Source: Planctomycetota bacterium
GTDB lineage: Bacteria > Planctomycetota > UBA8108
DNA: 6,846 bases
Assembly: GCA_016928605.1 (NCBI GenBank)
Contig: JAFGKN010000664.1
Span: 1 to 6,846, forward strand
Direction: 5' to 3'
The notes under the pieces were generated by a model. That model was given only the letters and a program-made list of their open reading frames with translations. It had not been told where the DNA came from and did no database searches. This document shows, in pieces, positions 1 to 5,645 of this stretch. A program made the translations under genes and the position numbers. Numbering within the stretch: the first letter of the stretch is position 1; the number at the start of each line of letters is the position of its first letter.

Positions 1-827
1 GGTATCAGAAGGCCTTCCACCAGTCCGAGAGCGTCAGGAAAAGCGGGCAGGCCCCTCCCTCCACGGCCGACGACGCCTGGCGCGAGAGCTGGCGGAAGAC
101 GATGGACATCACGCTCAACGTCGCGGAGTCGAGCGCGAAGTCCCTCGCCGCGCTCGATCCGGCGTCGATCCCGGTCGAGCTCGAGTCCCTCAAGAACGAG
201 TGGACCGAGATCTCTGCGGAAGCCGAGGAGATCCTGCGCGCGCTCGAGGAGGAGAGATCGCGGCGGGACAAGAACGGCGAGGAGGCGGAGGAGACCGATG
301 CCGCGCCAGCGGCCGCCGGAGCCGCACCCGAGGATGGCTCCGATGCCGCATCCAGGGAGAGTCCGGCAGGCGGCGCGGCAACGAGCTCTGTGCGACCTGC
401 CCGCGCAGCGAGCGGAGAGCAGAGTGCCGCAGAGAAGCGCGCGGCGCGGGCTCCGGCCTCGGAGGCAGACGAGCGCCGCTCCTCGGCATCGGCAAAGGAG
501 AGCGCCGCAAGGGATGGTTCGCCCCAAGAGGCTGCTCCCGAGCGAGACGCCGGCTCCGGCTGGTCCCTGCTCTGGACCGCTGGCGCTCTGGCGACCGTCT
601 CGCTGGGCGCGTTGATCCTCTTCTCCCTGTGGAGGAGGAGGAAGGGCTGGGAGCGATTCGACGAGATCGTGCGCGAGCGCGGCGCGCGGTCGACGACGGC
701 AGACCGCGACTCGCAGCAGAAGCAGGAGTCCGCGGCGAGCCCGCCTCCGCGCCGCCAGAACATCTCCGCCGCCGAGAAGGAACGTATGCGGAGGGAGCTC
801 GCTGCCTGGTTCCGGAACAGGGAGTAG
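1..827 (+). CDS. Unknown single-pass membrane protein, 3' part (5' end outside window)
   Basis: I do not recognise this protein. The frame is open from base 3, so the true start lies upstream; the ATG at 102 is an internal Met or a weak alternative start. About 274 residues are visible. They comprise a polar N-terminal part, a helical acidic stretch that may form a coiled coil (roughly visible residues 55-95), and a long low-complexity Ala/Ser/Glu/Arg-rich linker. One hydrophobic segment follows (bases about 561-629, starting WSLLWTAGALATVSLG), then the basic cluster RRRKGW and a charged C-terminal tail of about 65 residues. By the positive-inside rule the tail is probably cytoplasmic and the large N-terminal region outside. 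Third positions are nearly all G or C, which favours this frame over the other open frames here. No catalytic motif is visible. It converges on pnp. Confidence is fair that it is a gene, low on its role. Confidence 0.66.
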   Translation, partial: YQKAFHQSESVRKSGQAPPSTADDAWRESWRKTMDITLNVAESSAKSLAALDPASIPVELESLKNEWTEISAEAEEILRALEEERSRRDKNGEEAEETDAAPAAAGAAPEDGSDAASRESPAGGAATSSVRPARAASGEQSAAEKRAARAPASEADERRSSASAKESAARDGSPQEAAPERDAGSGWSLLWTAGALATVSLGALILFSLWRRRKGWERFDEIVRERGARSTTADRDSQQKQESAASPPPRRQNISAAEKERMRRELAAWFRNRE

Positions 828-864
828 CGCGGCGCAGCGGCGAAGAGTCTTCCGTCTCTGCGCT

Positions 865-877
865 CCGCCCTCGGCGG
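865..877. other. Small GC hairpin after the left-hand gene
   Basis: CCGCC (865-869), loop CTC, GGCGG (873-877): a perfect 5-bp stem about 40 bases past the stop of the left-hand gene. No T-run follows on either strand, so it is at best part of a U-less termination region. Confidence 0.25.
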
Positions 878-892
878 TGAGGCCTACCGCTG

Positions 893-917
893 CCGCGGAT
901 GCCCTCGGGCGCCGCGG
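893..917. terminator. Possible bidirectional hairpin between convergent genes
   Basis: CCGCGG at 893-898 pairs with CCGCGG at 912-917. Inside it, GCC (901-903) pairs with GGC (908-910) around the tetraloop CTCG. The structure is nearly symmetrical, so it can form in transcripts from either strand. It lies in the 140-base gap between the stop of the left-hand gene (827) and the stop of pnp (968), where two convergent transcripts must end. No T-tract follows on either side, so calling it an intrinsic terminator is inference. High-GC genomes often show hairpins at gene ends without U-runs. Confidence 0.35.
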
Positions 918-946
918 TCTCCCGGGCGCGCTCTCTCCGCCTGCGG

Positions 947-959
947 TTTCGCTGCGAAA
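947..959. other. Short palindrome just downstream of pnp
   Basis: TTTCGC (947-952), one central base, then GCGAAA (954-959): a perfect inverted repeat whose nearest edge is 9 bases past the pnp stop codon. As RNA it would form only about 4 pairs around a 5-base loop. It could contribute to 3'-end formation of the pnp mRNA, but there is no U-tract and the stem is weak. Confidence 0.25.
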
Positions 960-967
960 GCCTCTCC

Positions 968-3199
968 TCAGCGCCTCCGGCGGCGGCGGCGGCTCGAGGA
1001 CTGCGGCCGAGATCCGCCGCCTGGGCTGGATGATCCGTGAGGGACCGCCTCCGGCTGAGGCGCGTTCTCCCGCGGCGGTTCGCTGACCATGCCCAGCTCC
1101 TCCTCCGCCTCGACTTTCGAGAGCTTGTGGCGGCCCTGGGAATCCGTCCCCAGGCACTTGACGGGGATGAGGTCGCCGATCTTCACGACATCGCTGACGT
1201 GCTTGACATATCCCCTCGCCAGCTCGCTGACGTGGACGAGCCCCTCCTGGCCGGGCAGGACCTCCACGAAGCAGCCGAAGTCCTTGATCGATACGACGCG
1301 GCCGTTCTGGTAGATCCGCCCTGGTTTGATCTCCTCGGTGATGGCCTCGATGCGGTGCTGCGCCCCCTCTGCGCTCTCCAGAGTCGAGCCCCAGATCATC
1401 ACCTTGCCGTCATCCTCGATCTCGATCGTCGAGTCGGTCTCCTCCTGGATCTTCTTGATCATCTTGCCGCCCGGTCCGATCACGAGACCGATCTTCTCCG
1501 GGTCGATCTTGAAGACGATCACCTTGGGCGCGAACGGCGAGATCTCATCTCGCGGCCGGCGCAGGACCTTCAGCATCTCCTGAAGGATGTGGATGCGCCC
1601 CTGGCGCGCCTGCTCGAGGGCACGCTGCATGATTTCCGTGCTCAGCCCCCTCACCTTGATGTCCATCTGGAGGGCGGTGATGCCCTTCTGCGTTCCCGCC
1701 ACCTTGAAATCCATGTCGCCGTTGTGATCCTCGCTTCCCAGGATGTCGCTGAGGATGGCGACCCGATCCCCCTCCTTGATGAGCCCCATGGCGATGCCGG
1801 CGACGGGCTGCCGGATCTTCACTCCGGCATCCATCATGGCCAGCGTTCCGCCACAGACGGTCGCCATCGAGGAGGATCCGTTCGATTCCATGATGTCGGA
1901 CACGACGCGAATCGTGTAGGGGAAGCTCTCCTCGGAGGGGAGAACCTGCTCCAGGGCCCGCGCAGCCAGGGCGCCGTGACCGATCTCGCGGCGCTTCGGG
2001 CCGCGGTTCGGCCAGGTCTCTCCGACGCAGAAGGCCGGAAAGTTGTAGTGGAGCATGAAGCGCTCGGAGTACTCGTCCGCGAGGCCGTCGACGATCTGCT
2101 GATCGCGCGCCGTGCCGAGCGTCACCGTGACCATGGCCTGGGTCTCGCCGCGCGTGAAGAGCGCGGCTCCGTGAACGACGCGGGGAAAGGTGGCCACTTC
2201 GATGGAGATGTCGCGGATGCTCTCGTGCGTGCGGCCATCGGTTCTCGTCCCGGCGAGGATCATCTCGCGCTCCATCTCGCCCGCGATCTCTTCGAGCAGC
2301 GAGAGAACCAGCGAGCGCTCGGGCGCTCCGGGAGGCGGCGCTGCGGGCGGCTCCACGATCGGGCTGATCTCGTCGGCGATCTCGAGGAAGAACTGCTTGA
2401 CCGCCTTCTTCCGCTCCATCTTTCCGGGCGTGCGCAGGATGTCGGGCAAGCGCGCCTGGCAACGGCCACGCAGTTCGCTCTTGAGATCGGAGTGGTCCGG
2501 AGGAGGCTCCAGCTCCATCTTCGGCTTTCCGCACTGCCGGACCAGATCGTCCTGGAGATCGACGATCTCCACGATGACCCGGTGGGCCAGCTCGATGGCC
2601 TCTATCATCTTCTCTTCCGAGACTTCCCTCGCCCCGCACTCGACCATCGTCACGGCCTCTCGCGTACCGGCCACCGCCAGGTCGAGGTCGCTGCTAGCCA
2701 GATCCTGGAGAGTGGGGAAGACGACCAGCTCGCCGTCGACGAGACCGATCCGGACGGCGCCGAGCGGCCCGAGAAAGGGGATGTCCGAAATCGAGAGCGC
2801 CGCCGAGGCCCCGATCACCGACAGGATATCCGGATCGTTCTTCTGGTCGGCGGAGAAGACGGAGATCGTGACGGCCGTGTCGAGCCGGTACGCATCGGAA
2901 AAGAGAGGACGGATAGGACGGTCGACGAGCCGGCAGGTGAGGATCTCCTTCGTCGTGGGGCGTCCCTCTCGCTTGATGAAGCCTCCCGGGAACTTACCGG
3001 CCGCGGACGTCTTCTCGCGGTAGTCCACGGTAAGCGGGAAGAAATCGATGTCCGGCCGCGGATCGGAACTGGTCACCGCAGCAAAGATCTGCGTGTCGCC
3101 GTACTTCACGAACACCGCACCGCTCGCCTGCCGAGCGACTTTTCCCGTCTCGATGCTCAGCAGCCTGCCGGCGATCTCTTTCTGAACGATTGTAGTCAT
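968..3199 (-). CDS. pnp: Polyribonucleotide nucleotidyltransferase (PNPase)
   Basis: 3'-5' phosphorolytic exoribonuclease that degrades RNA to nucleoside diphosphates using phosphate; cytoplasmic, trimeric, and a degradosome component in many bacteria. Domain order is canonical: first RNase PH core (about 10-212, with FFPLTVDY, KREGRP and RLVDRPIRPLF), helical domain (about 240-315, with a Pro-rich insert at 284-293), second RNase PH core (about 322-545), KH (about 557-615, GPGG at 575-578), S1 (about 625-695, FGCFVEVLPGQEGLVHVSEL). The active-site set is intact: R403-R404, S442-S444, then D491, D497 and K499 within GSEDHNGDMDFK, matching E. coli D486, D492 and K494. At 743 residues it is slightly longer than the usual roughly 700, because of a tail ending in seven arginines. 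The start has AGAAGG 5 bases upstream. It follows rpsO by 120 bases, the classical rpsO-pnp order. Confidence 0.98.
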   Translation of the reverse strand: MTTIVQKEIAGRLLSIETGKVARQASGAVFVKYGDTQIFAAVTSSDPRPDIDFFPLTVDYREKTSAAGKFPGGFIKREGRPTTKEILTCRLVDRPIRPLFSDAYRLDTAVTISVFSADQKNDPDILSVIGASAALSISDIPFLGPLGAVRIGLVDGELVVFPTLQDLASSDLDLAVAGTREAVTMVECGAREVSEEKMIEAIELAHRVIVEIVDLQDDLVRQCGKPKMELEPPPDHSDLKSELRGRCQARLPDILRTPGKMERKKAVKQFFLEIADEISPIVEPPAAPPPGAPERSLVLSLLEEIAGEMEREMILAGTRTDGRTHESIRDISIEVATFPRVVHGAALFTRGETQAMVTVTLGTARDQQIVDGLADEYSERFMLHYNFPAFCVGETWPNRGPKRREIGHGALAARALEQVLPSEESFPYTIRVVSDIMESNGSSSMATVCGGTLAMMDAGVKIRQPVAGIAMGLIKEGDRVAILSDILGSEDHNGDMDFKVAGTQKGITALQMDIKVRGLSTEIMQRALEQARQGRIHILQEMLKVLRRPRDEISPFAPKVIVFKIDPEKIGLVIGPGGKMIKKIQEETDSTIEIEDDGKVMIWGSTLESAEGAQHRIEAITEEIKPGRIYQNGRVVSIKDFGCFVEVLPGQEGLVHVSELARGYVKHVSDVVKIGDLIPVKCLGTDSQGRHKLSKVEAEEELGMVSEPPRENAPQPEAVPHGSSSPGGGSRPQSSSRRRRRRR
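980..991 (-). repeat. CGC trinucleotide repeat encoding the PNPase polyarginine tail
   Basis: Four consecutive CGC codons lie here on the minus strand, followed by CGG, AGG and CGC before the TGA stop. Together they give seven terminal arginines after three serines. The repeat is short but perfect. Confidence 0.7.
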
Positions 3200-3204
3200 C
3201 TGTA

Positions 3205-3210
3205 CCTTCT
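3205..3210 (-). promoter_or_regulatory. Ribosome binding site of pnp
   Basis: AGAAGG on the minus strand, 5 bases before the ATG at 3199. It supports that start, which also gives the standard PNPase N-terminus. Confidence 0.65.
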
Positions 3211-3319
3211 GTCTTCTGCAGCTTCTTCGTCACCACGGCGCACGGCGAGCGGGAACGCCCGGGCGAGTCCTCTCCGGCATGCCCCATCGAGTCGACCACG
3301 GATGCGAGCGTCGAACACC

Positions 3320-3586
3320 CTACTTGCGGAGCCCAAGTCTCTGGATCAACGCTTTGTAGCGCGAGTGATCCTTGGCTGAGAGGTAGCGGAGCAGTTTCGT
3401 GCGCCGCCCGACGAGCATCAGCAGACCGCGCCGCGTGGAGTGGTCCTTCTTGTGACCTGCCAGGTGATCGGTCAGTCCCCGGATCCTCTGGGTCAGGATG
3501 GCGACCTGCACCTCAGGGCTTCCCGTGTCGCCCGGCTTCCGCTCGTACTCTCGGATCAAGTCCGAGCGCGATATGTCGGTGATCAT
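3320..3586 (-). CDS. rpsO: Small ribosomal subunit protein S15
   Basis: Primary 16S rRNA-binding protein of the 30S platform; it binds the helix 20-22 junction early in assembly and also contacts the 23S rRNA. The 88 residues match the family length (89 in E. coli). Family signatures are visible: GDTGSPEVQVAILT (19-32), the GHKKDHSTRRGLL stretch (about 44-56) that carries rRNA-contacting His, Asp and Ser residues, and the C-terminal IQRLGLRK. The ATG at 3586 gives an N-terminus of normal length, with no better in-frame start between it and the upstream stop. The Shine-Dalgarno sequence is unusually far away, 14 bases. In E. coli, S15 represses its own mRNA through a leader pseudoknot; the leader here is short, and whether it folds similarly cannot be judged by eye. 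pnp follows after 120 bases. Confidence 0.98.
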   Translation of the reverse strand: MITDISRSDLIREYERKPGDTGSPEVQVAILTQRIRGLTDHLAGHKKDHSTRRGLLMLVGRRTKLLRYLSAKDHSRYKALIQRLGLRK

Positions 3587-3600
3587 ATCCGTTTCTTCAT
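3583..3600 (-). other. Five-codon mini-ORF overlapping the rpsO start
   Basis: ATG AAG AAA CGG ATA TGA sits in the rpsO leader, and its stop overlaps the rpsO ATG (ATATGATC). AAGGAG directly abuts its ATG, too close for efficient initiation on it, so translation is doubtful. It may be chance. Confidence 0.2.
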
Positions 3601-3606
3601 CTCCTT
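3601..3606 (-). promoter_or_regulatory. Shine-Dalgarno of rpsO with long spacer
   Basis: AAGGAG on the minus strand, inside AAGAAGGAG. It is the only strong Shine-Dalgarno near rpsO, but 14 bases separate it from the ATG at 3586 instead of the usual 5-10. Leader folding could bring the two closer, or initiation here may be deliberately weak or regulated. Confidence 0.55.
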
Positions 3607-3634
3607 CTTGAAAGGACAGTAACGAGAATATGGA

Positions 3635-3663
3635 ATACTAACAATCCCCCCCGCACGGAGCAA
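3635..3663 (-). promoter_or_regulatory. Candidate sigma-70-type promoter of rpsO-pnp
   Basis: On the minus strand, TTGCTC (3663-3658) and TAGTAT (3640-3635) are separated by exactly 17 bases. They match the -35 consensus at 3 of 6 positions and the -10 consensus at 4 of 6. The -10 lies in a conspicuous AT-rich dip (about 3590-3645) within otherwise very GC-rich DNA, and would start an mRNA about 40 bases before rpsO. The spacer contains a run of seven G (3652-3646). No other comparable site was seen in the gap. The assignment rests on consensus and position only. Confidence 0.35.
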
Positions 3664-3692
3664 GGGGTTATCTCTCCCCCATCCCTCCGTCG

Positions 3693-3713
3693 GGCAGGCG
3701 TCGAGCACCTGCC
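3693..3713 (-). other. 8-bp stem-loop in the ruvX-rpsO gap
   Basis: Read on the minus strand: GGCAGGTG, loop CTCGA, CGCCTGCC. This gives eight consecutive pairs including one G-U wobble. On the plus strand that wobble becomes a C-A mismatch, so the uninterrupted stem forms only in minus-strand RNA, the direction of the flanking genes. It could help end the ruvX-side transcript or shape a leader. No U-tract follows it. Confidence 0.4.
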
Positions 3714-3915
3714 GCCACCCCCGCCTCCCTGGAGCGCAACTCGGATTCAAGCAGGATGTTACAGGCTCGGCTTTCCCGGATCACCCCCCCCGCCGGCGGG
3801 AGAGACGCAGCCGCGCGCAGCCGTTCCCTTCAGCGTCCGAGGGCCGGTCGGAGGACCGCGCCTTCGCCGGGGACACTCCCACGGCTCCTGCAAACGCCCG
3901 CCCGAGATCACCCCA

Positions 3916-3930
3916 CCCGCTGGACGCGGG
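3916..3930 (-). terminator. Short hairpin immediately after ruvX
   Basis: CCCGC / GCGGG stem of 5 bp with a 5-base loop, beginning 2 bases past the ruvX stop codon on the minus strand. Its position suits the end of the dxs-dtd-J-ruvX transcript, but the stem is short and no U-run follows. Confidence 0.25.
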
Positions 3931-3932
3931 CC

Positions 3933-4349
3933 TCACGAGCGCCGCTTCCTGCAGTCGAGATAGCTCTGCAGCAGGATCTGGGCGGCGACCTTGTCGACTC
4001 TCGACCGCCGCTGACCCCGTGAAAGCCCTGCTGCCTTGAGGGAGCGCTCCGCCTCAACGGTGGTCAGCCGCTCGTCCCACGTCGCGACAGGCAGGTCGCT
4101 GCGAGCCTCGAGACGGTTCTTGAACGCGAGGACCTCTTCCCCCTTCTTCCCCAGAGAGCCGTCCATGTTTCTCGGGAGACCGAGCACAAATCCCTGGATG
4201 TCCTCCTGAGCCCGCAGCTCCTCGAGCCGGCTCCAGAGAGCGCTCTCTCCCTCGATCACCTCCAGCGGGCTCGCGAGAGTCTGCGTGGCATCGCTCAAGG
4301 CGAGCCCGAATCGTTTCACGCCGTAGTCGATTCCCAGGAGCCTTCCCAT
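3933..4349 (-). CDS. ruvX: RuvX/YqgF family RNase H-fold nuclease
   Basis: YqgF/RuvX is a small cytoplasmic RNase H-fold nuclease, described both as a putative Holliday-junction resolvase and as a factor in pre-16S rRNA 5'-end processing. The 138 residues equal the E. coli protein in length. Conserved elements are GIDYGVKRFGLALSD (6-20, acidic D8), GLPRNMDGS (57-65), TWDERLTTVEAE (90-101, E93) and RVDKVAAQILLQSYLD (117-132, D119). These supply the acidic residues expected at an RNase H-like active site. I chose the ATG at 4349 because the protein then begins just before the first strand, as in homologues. A GTG two codons upstream (4355) is a possible alternative, and the frame extends further into the J-protein gene without homology. 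It starts 7 bases after the J-protein stop, without a strong Shine-Dalgarno, which suggests translational coupling. Confidence 0.93.
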   Translation of the reverse strand: MGRLLGIDYGVKRFGLALSDATQTLASPLEVIEGESALWSRLEELRAQEDIQGFVLGLPRNMDGSLGKKGEEVLAFKNRLEARSDLPVATWDERLTTVEAERSLKAAGLSRGQRRSRVDKVAAQILLQSYLDCRKRRS

Positions 4350-4356
4350 GTCCACG

Positions 4357-5190
4357 TCATTTCGCGCCGCCCGACGCGCACTTCTGCTGGAGCATCTTCT
4401 CGACGCGGCGGGCTTCCTTGGCATCCGGATCGATTTTCTCGATCTCGCTGAGGGCCTGGCGCGCGGCCTTGCAATCGCCCATCCGGAGGAGGGCTTCCGC
4501 CAGCTTCCGGAGCCGCAGCACTCCCTCGGGCATCGACAGCTCGAGCATGGCCGCCTCCTGCAGATACCCGATGAGCAGCTTGGGAGCCACCACCTTCGGG
4601 AGCTTGCGGAGGTACAGATCCTTGAGGAGGCGGACCACCTCGTCGAGGTAGTGCCGTGGAAACTTGGCGTTGCGCTCGTGGAAGTAGAAGGTCCGCAGCC
4701 GGTTCACCGCCGCCACGTACTCCTTCTTCCGCGCGTGATGCTCTCCGAGGAGAAAAAGGCAGTCGAGATAGTCGCGGCGATCCAGGAACTCGCGCAGGTA
4801 ATCGCCGCCGTACTCGGTCTCCATCTCGTCGAGGATCGAGACTCCCTCGTCGGAGCGGCCGTTGAGAAGGTGATGCAGGACGGTGAGAGCTCGCGATCCC
4901 GGTCCTTTACGACGGAGAAAGTAGGGCTCGTCGCTGCCGGCGGCCGGGCGCTGCCTGCGGATCTGGTCAAACGACCGCCGCTTGTGGTCATCCCCGAGGA
5001 TCTCGTAAGCCTCGATCAGCTCCCGGATGCGGCGCTCGGCAGATTCCCGCCGGTCTGGGTTCTTGTCGGGGTGAAACTCCAGCACGAGCTTCTTGAACGA
5101 ACGGCGGATCTCATCCTGGGAGGCCCTGGTCGAGACCTGGAGTACCTCGTAGTAGTCGACGCCTTGGTTTCTCTTCAGTACTCGTGTCAT
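4357..5190 (-). CDS. J-domain protein with helical C-terminal region
   Basis: Probable Hsp70 (DnaK) co-chaperone of the J-domain-only class. The N-terminal J domain (about 12-76) has DYYEVLQVSTRAS, the HPD tripeptide at 40-42 in LEFHPDKNPD, and EAYEILGD before helix IV; HPD is the element that stimulates DnaK ATPase. There is no Gly/Phe region, CxxCxGxG zinc finger or DnaJ C-terminal substrate domain, so this is not DnaJ itself. The remaining 200 residues are charged and helix-rich, with TPR-like spacing (about 140-175 and 222-262, the latter including LAEALLRMGDCKAARQALSEIEKIDPDAKEA). They may bind a client or partner. No signal peptide or membrane segment is visible, so it should be cytoplasmic. 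Its ATG overlaps the dtd stop (ATGA), pointing to translational coupling. The J domain is certain; the client is unknown. Confidence 0.9.
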   Translation of the reverse strand: MTRVLKRNQGVDYYEVLQVSTRASQDEIRRSFKKLVLEFHPDKNPDRRESAERRIRELIEAYEILGDDHKRRSFDQIRRQRPAAGSDEPYFLRRKGPGSRALTVLHHLLNGRSDEGVSILDEMETEYGGDYLREFLDRRDYLDCLFLLGEHHARKKEYVAAVNRLRTFYFHERNAKFPRHYLDEVVRLLKDLYLRKLPKVVAPKLLIGYLQEAAMLELSMPEGVLRLRKLAEALLRMGDCKAARQALSEIEKIDPDAKEARRVEKMLQQKCASGGAK

Positions 5191-5642
5191 GCGACTAGCG
5201 GCTTCGGGCTTTCCACCATCATAGTGACAGGTCCATCGTTCACCAGGTGGACGTCCATGTGTGCTCCGAAAACTCCCTCCTCGGGCTTGTGGCCCAGCTT
5301 CTCCAGGCCGCCAGCAAAGATCCTGTAGAGCGTTTCAGCCGACTCTGGCGCCTCCGCCGCATCGAAGGACGGCCGGCGGCCCTTCCGGCAATCAGCGTAG
5401 AGTGTGAACTGCGATATCAGGAGGATATCCCCCCCTACGTCACCGAGCGACCGATTCATCGCGCTCTGCTCGTCGGGAAAGATCCGGAGGGAGACCACCT
5501 TGCCCGCCAGCCACAGCGCATCGTCAGCAGTGTCGCCCTTCCGCACGCCCAGAAGCACCAGAAGACCTTTCCCGATGGCGCCGGTGATCCGGCCGCCGAC
5601 CCGGACGGACGCTTCGTGGACTCTCTGGAGAAGGGCTCGCAT
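5187..5642 (-). CDS. dtd: D-aminoacyl-tRNA deacylase
   Basis: Hydrolyses D-aminoacyl-tRNAs (and Gly-tRNA(Ala) in the canonical family), recycling tRNA and keeping D-amino acids out of protein; a cytoplasmic homodimer using an RNA-based mechanism. At 151 residues it is close to the usual length of about 145. It starts MRALLQRV as homologues do. The SQFTLYADCRKGRRPSF block (77-93) contains the SQxTL motif, and NDGPVT (135-140) contains the Gly-Pro whose cis geometry rejects L-amino acids. It begins 3 bases after the dxs stop and ends inside the start codon of the J-protein gene (4-base overlap). No strong Shine-Dalgarno is seen, so translation probably depends on ribosomes finishing dxs. No missing key residue was noticed. 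Confidence 0.96.
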   Translation of the reverse strand: MRALLQRVHEASVRVGGRITGAIGKGLLVLLGVRKGDTADDALWLAGKVVSLRIFPDEQSAMNRSLGDVGGDILLISQFTLYADCRKGRRPSFDAAEAPESAETLYRIFAGGLEKLGHKPEEGVFGAHMDVHLVNDGPVTMMVESPKPLVA

Positions 5643-5645
5643 GGT

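Larger units (their letters stand above)
3587..3932. other. 346-base gene-free gap between ruvX and rpsO
   Basis: No credible gene is seen. The stretch holds a 5-bp hairpin just past ruvX (3916-3930), a CGGTC/GACCG hairpin (3845-3858), a perfect 12-base palindrome CCCGCCGGCGGG (3789-3800) next to a run of eight C (3784-3791), a stronger hairpin (3693-3713), further C-runs (3646-3652, 3676-3680), and the candidate rpsO promoter and Shine-Dalgarno. On the minus strand the C-runs read as G-tracts. The one open frame crossing it on the plus strand (3756-4022) is low-complexity and antisense to ruvX. Confidence 0.6.

Noticed and set aside
5..763. 252-codon minus-strand frame opposite the left-hand membrane protein
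   Set aside because: Composition is low-complexity Ser/Ala/Arg with no membrane or domain logic. The plus frame has near-uniform G/C third positions, a clean membrane helix and positive-inside charge.
200..880. 226-codon plus-strand frame overlapping the left-hand gene
   Set aside because: Its translation is Arg/Gly-rich and resembles the out-of-frame reading of a GC-rich gene; no motif was found.
1545..2639. 364-codon minus-strand frame inside pnp
   Set aside because: It is an alternative frame of pnp with an Arg/His/Gly-rich product typical of frame shadows.
3256..3265. Palindrome CGCCCGGGCG between rpsO and pnp
   Set aside because: As RNA it can form only about three pairs around a tetraloop, and such short GC palindromes are common by chance in this composition.
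1037..3379. 780-codon open frame on the plus strand, antisense to pnp and part of rpsO
   Set aside because: pnp is unmistakable on the other strand. In GC-rich genes the antisense frame is often free of stops, and the translation is a Leu/Arg/Asp-rich sequence with no recognisable domain.
3750..3770. tRNA-like T-arm sequence (GGATTCAAGC)
   Set aside because: It lacks the GGTTCRA core and no acceptor, D or anticodon arms can be placed around it.
3789..3800. Perfect palindrome CCCGCCGGCGGG as a terminator
   Set aside because: There is no U-tract on either side and very little room for a loop in RNA. It is mentioned only as content of the gap.
3756..4022. Possible 88-residue gene in the ruvX-rpsO gap
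   Set aside because: The product is Pro/Arg/Ala-rich without a domain, it overlaps the 3' end of ruvX on the opposite strand, and no Shine-Dalgarno was obvious.
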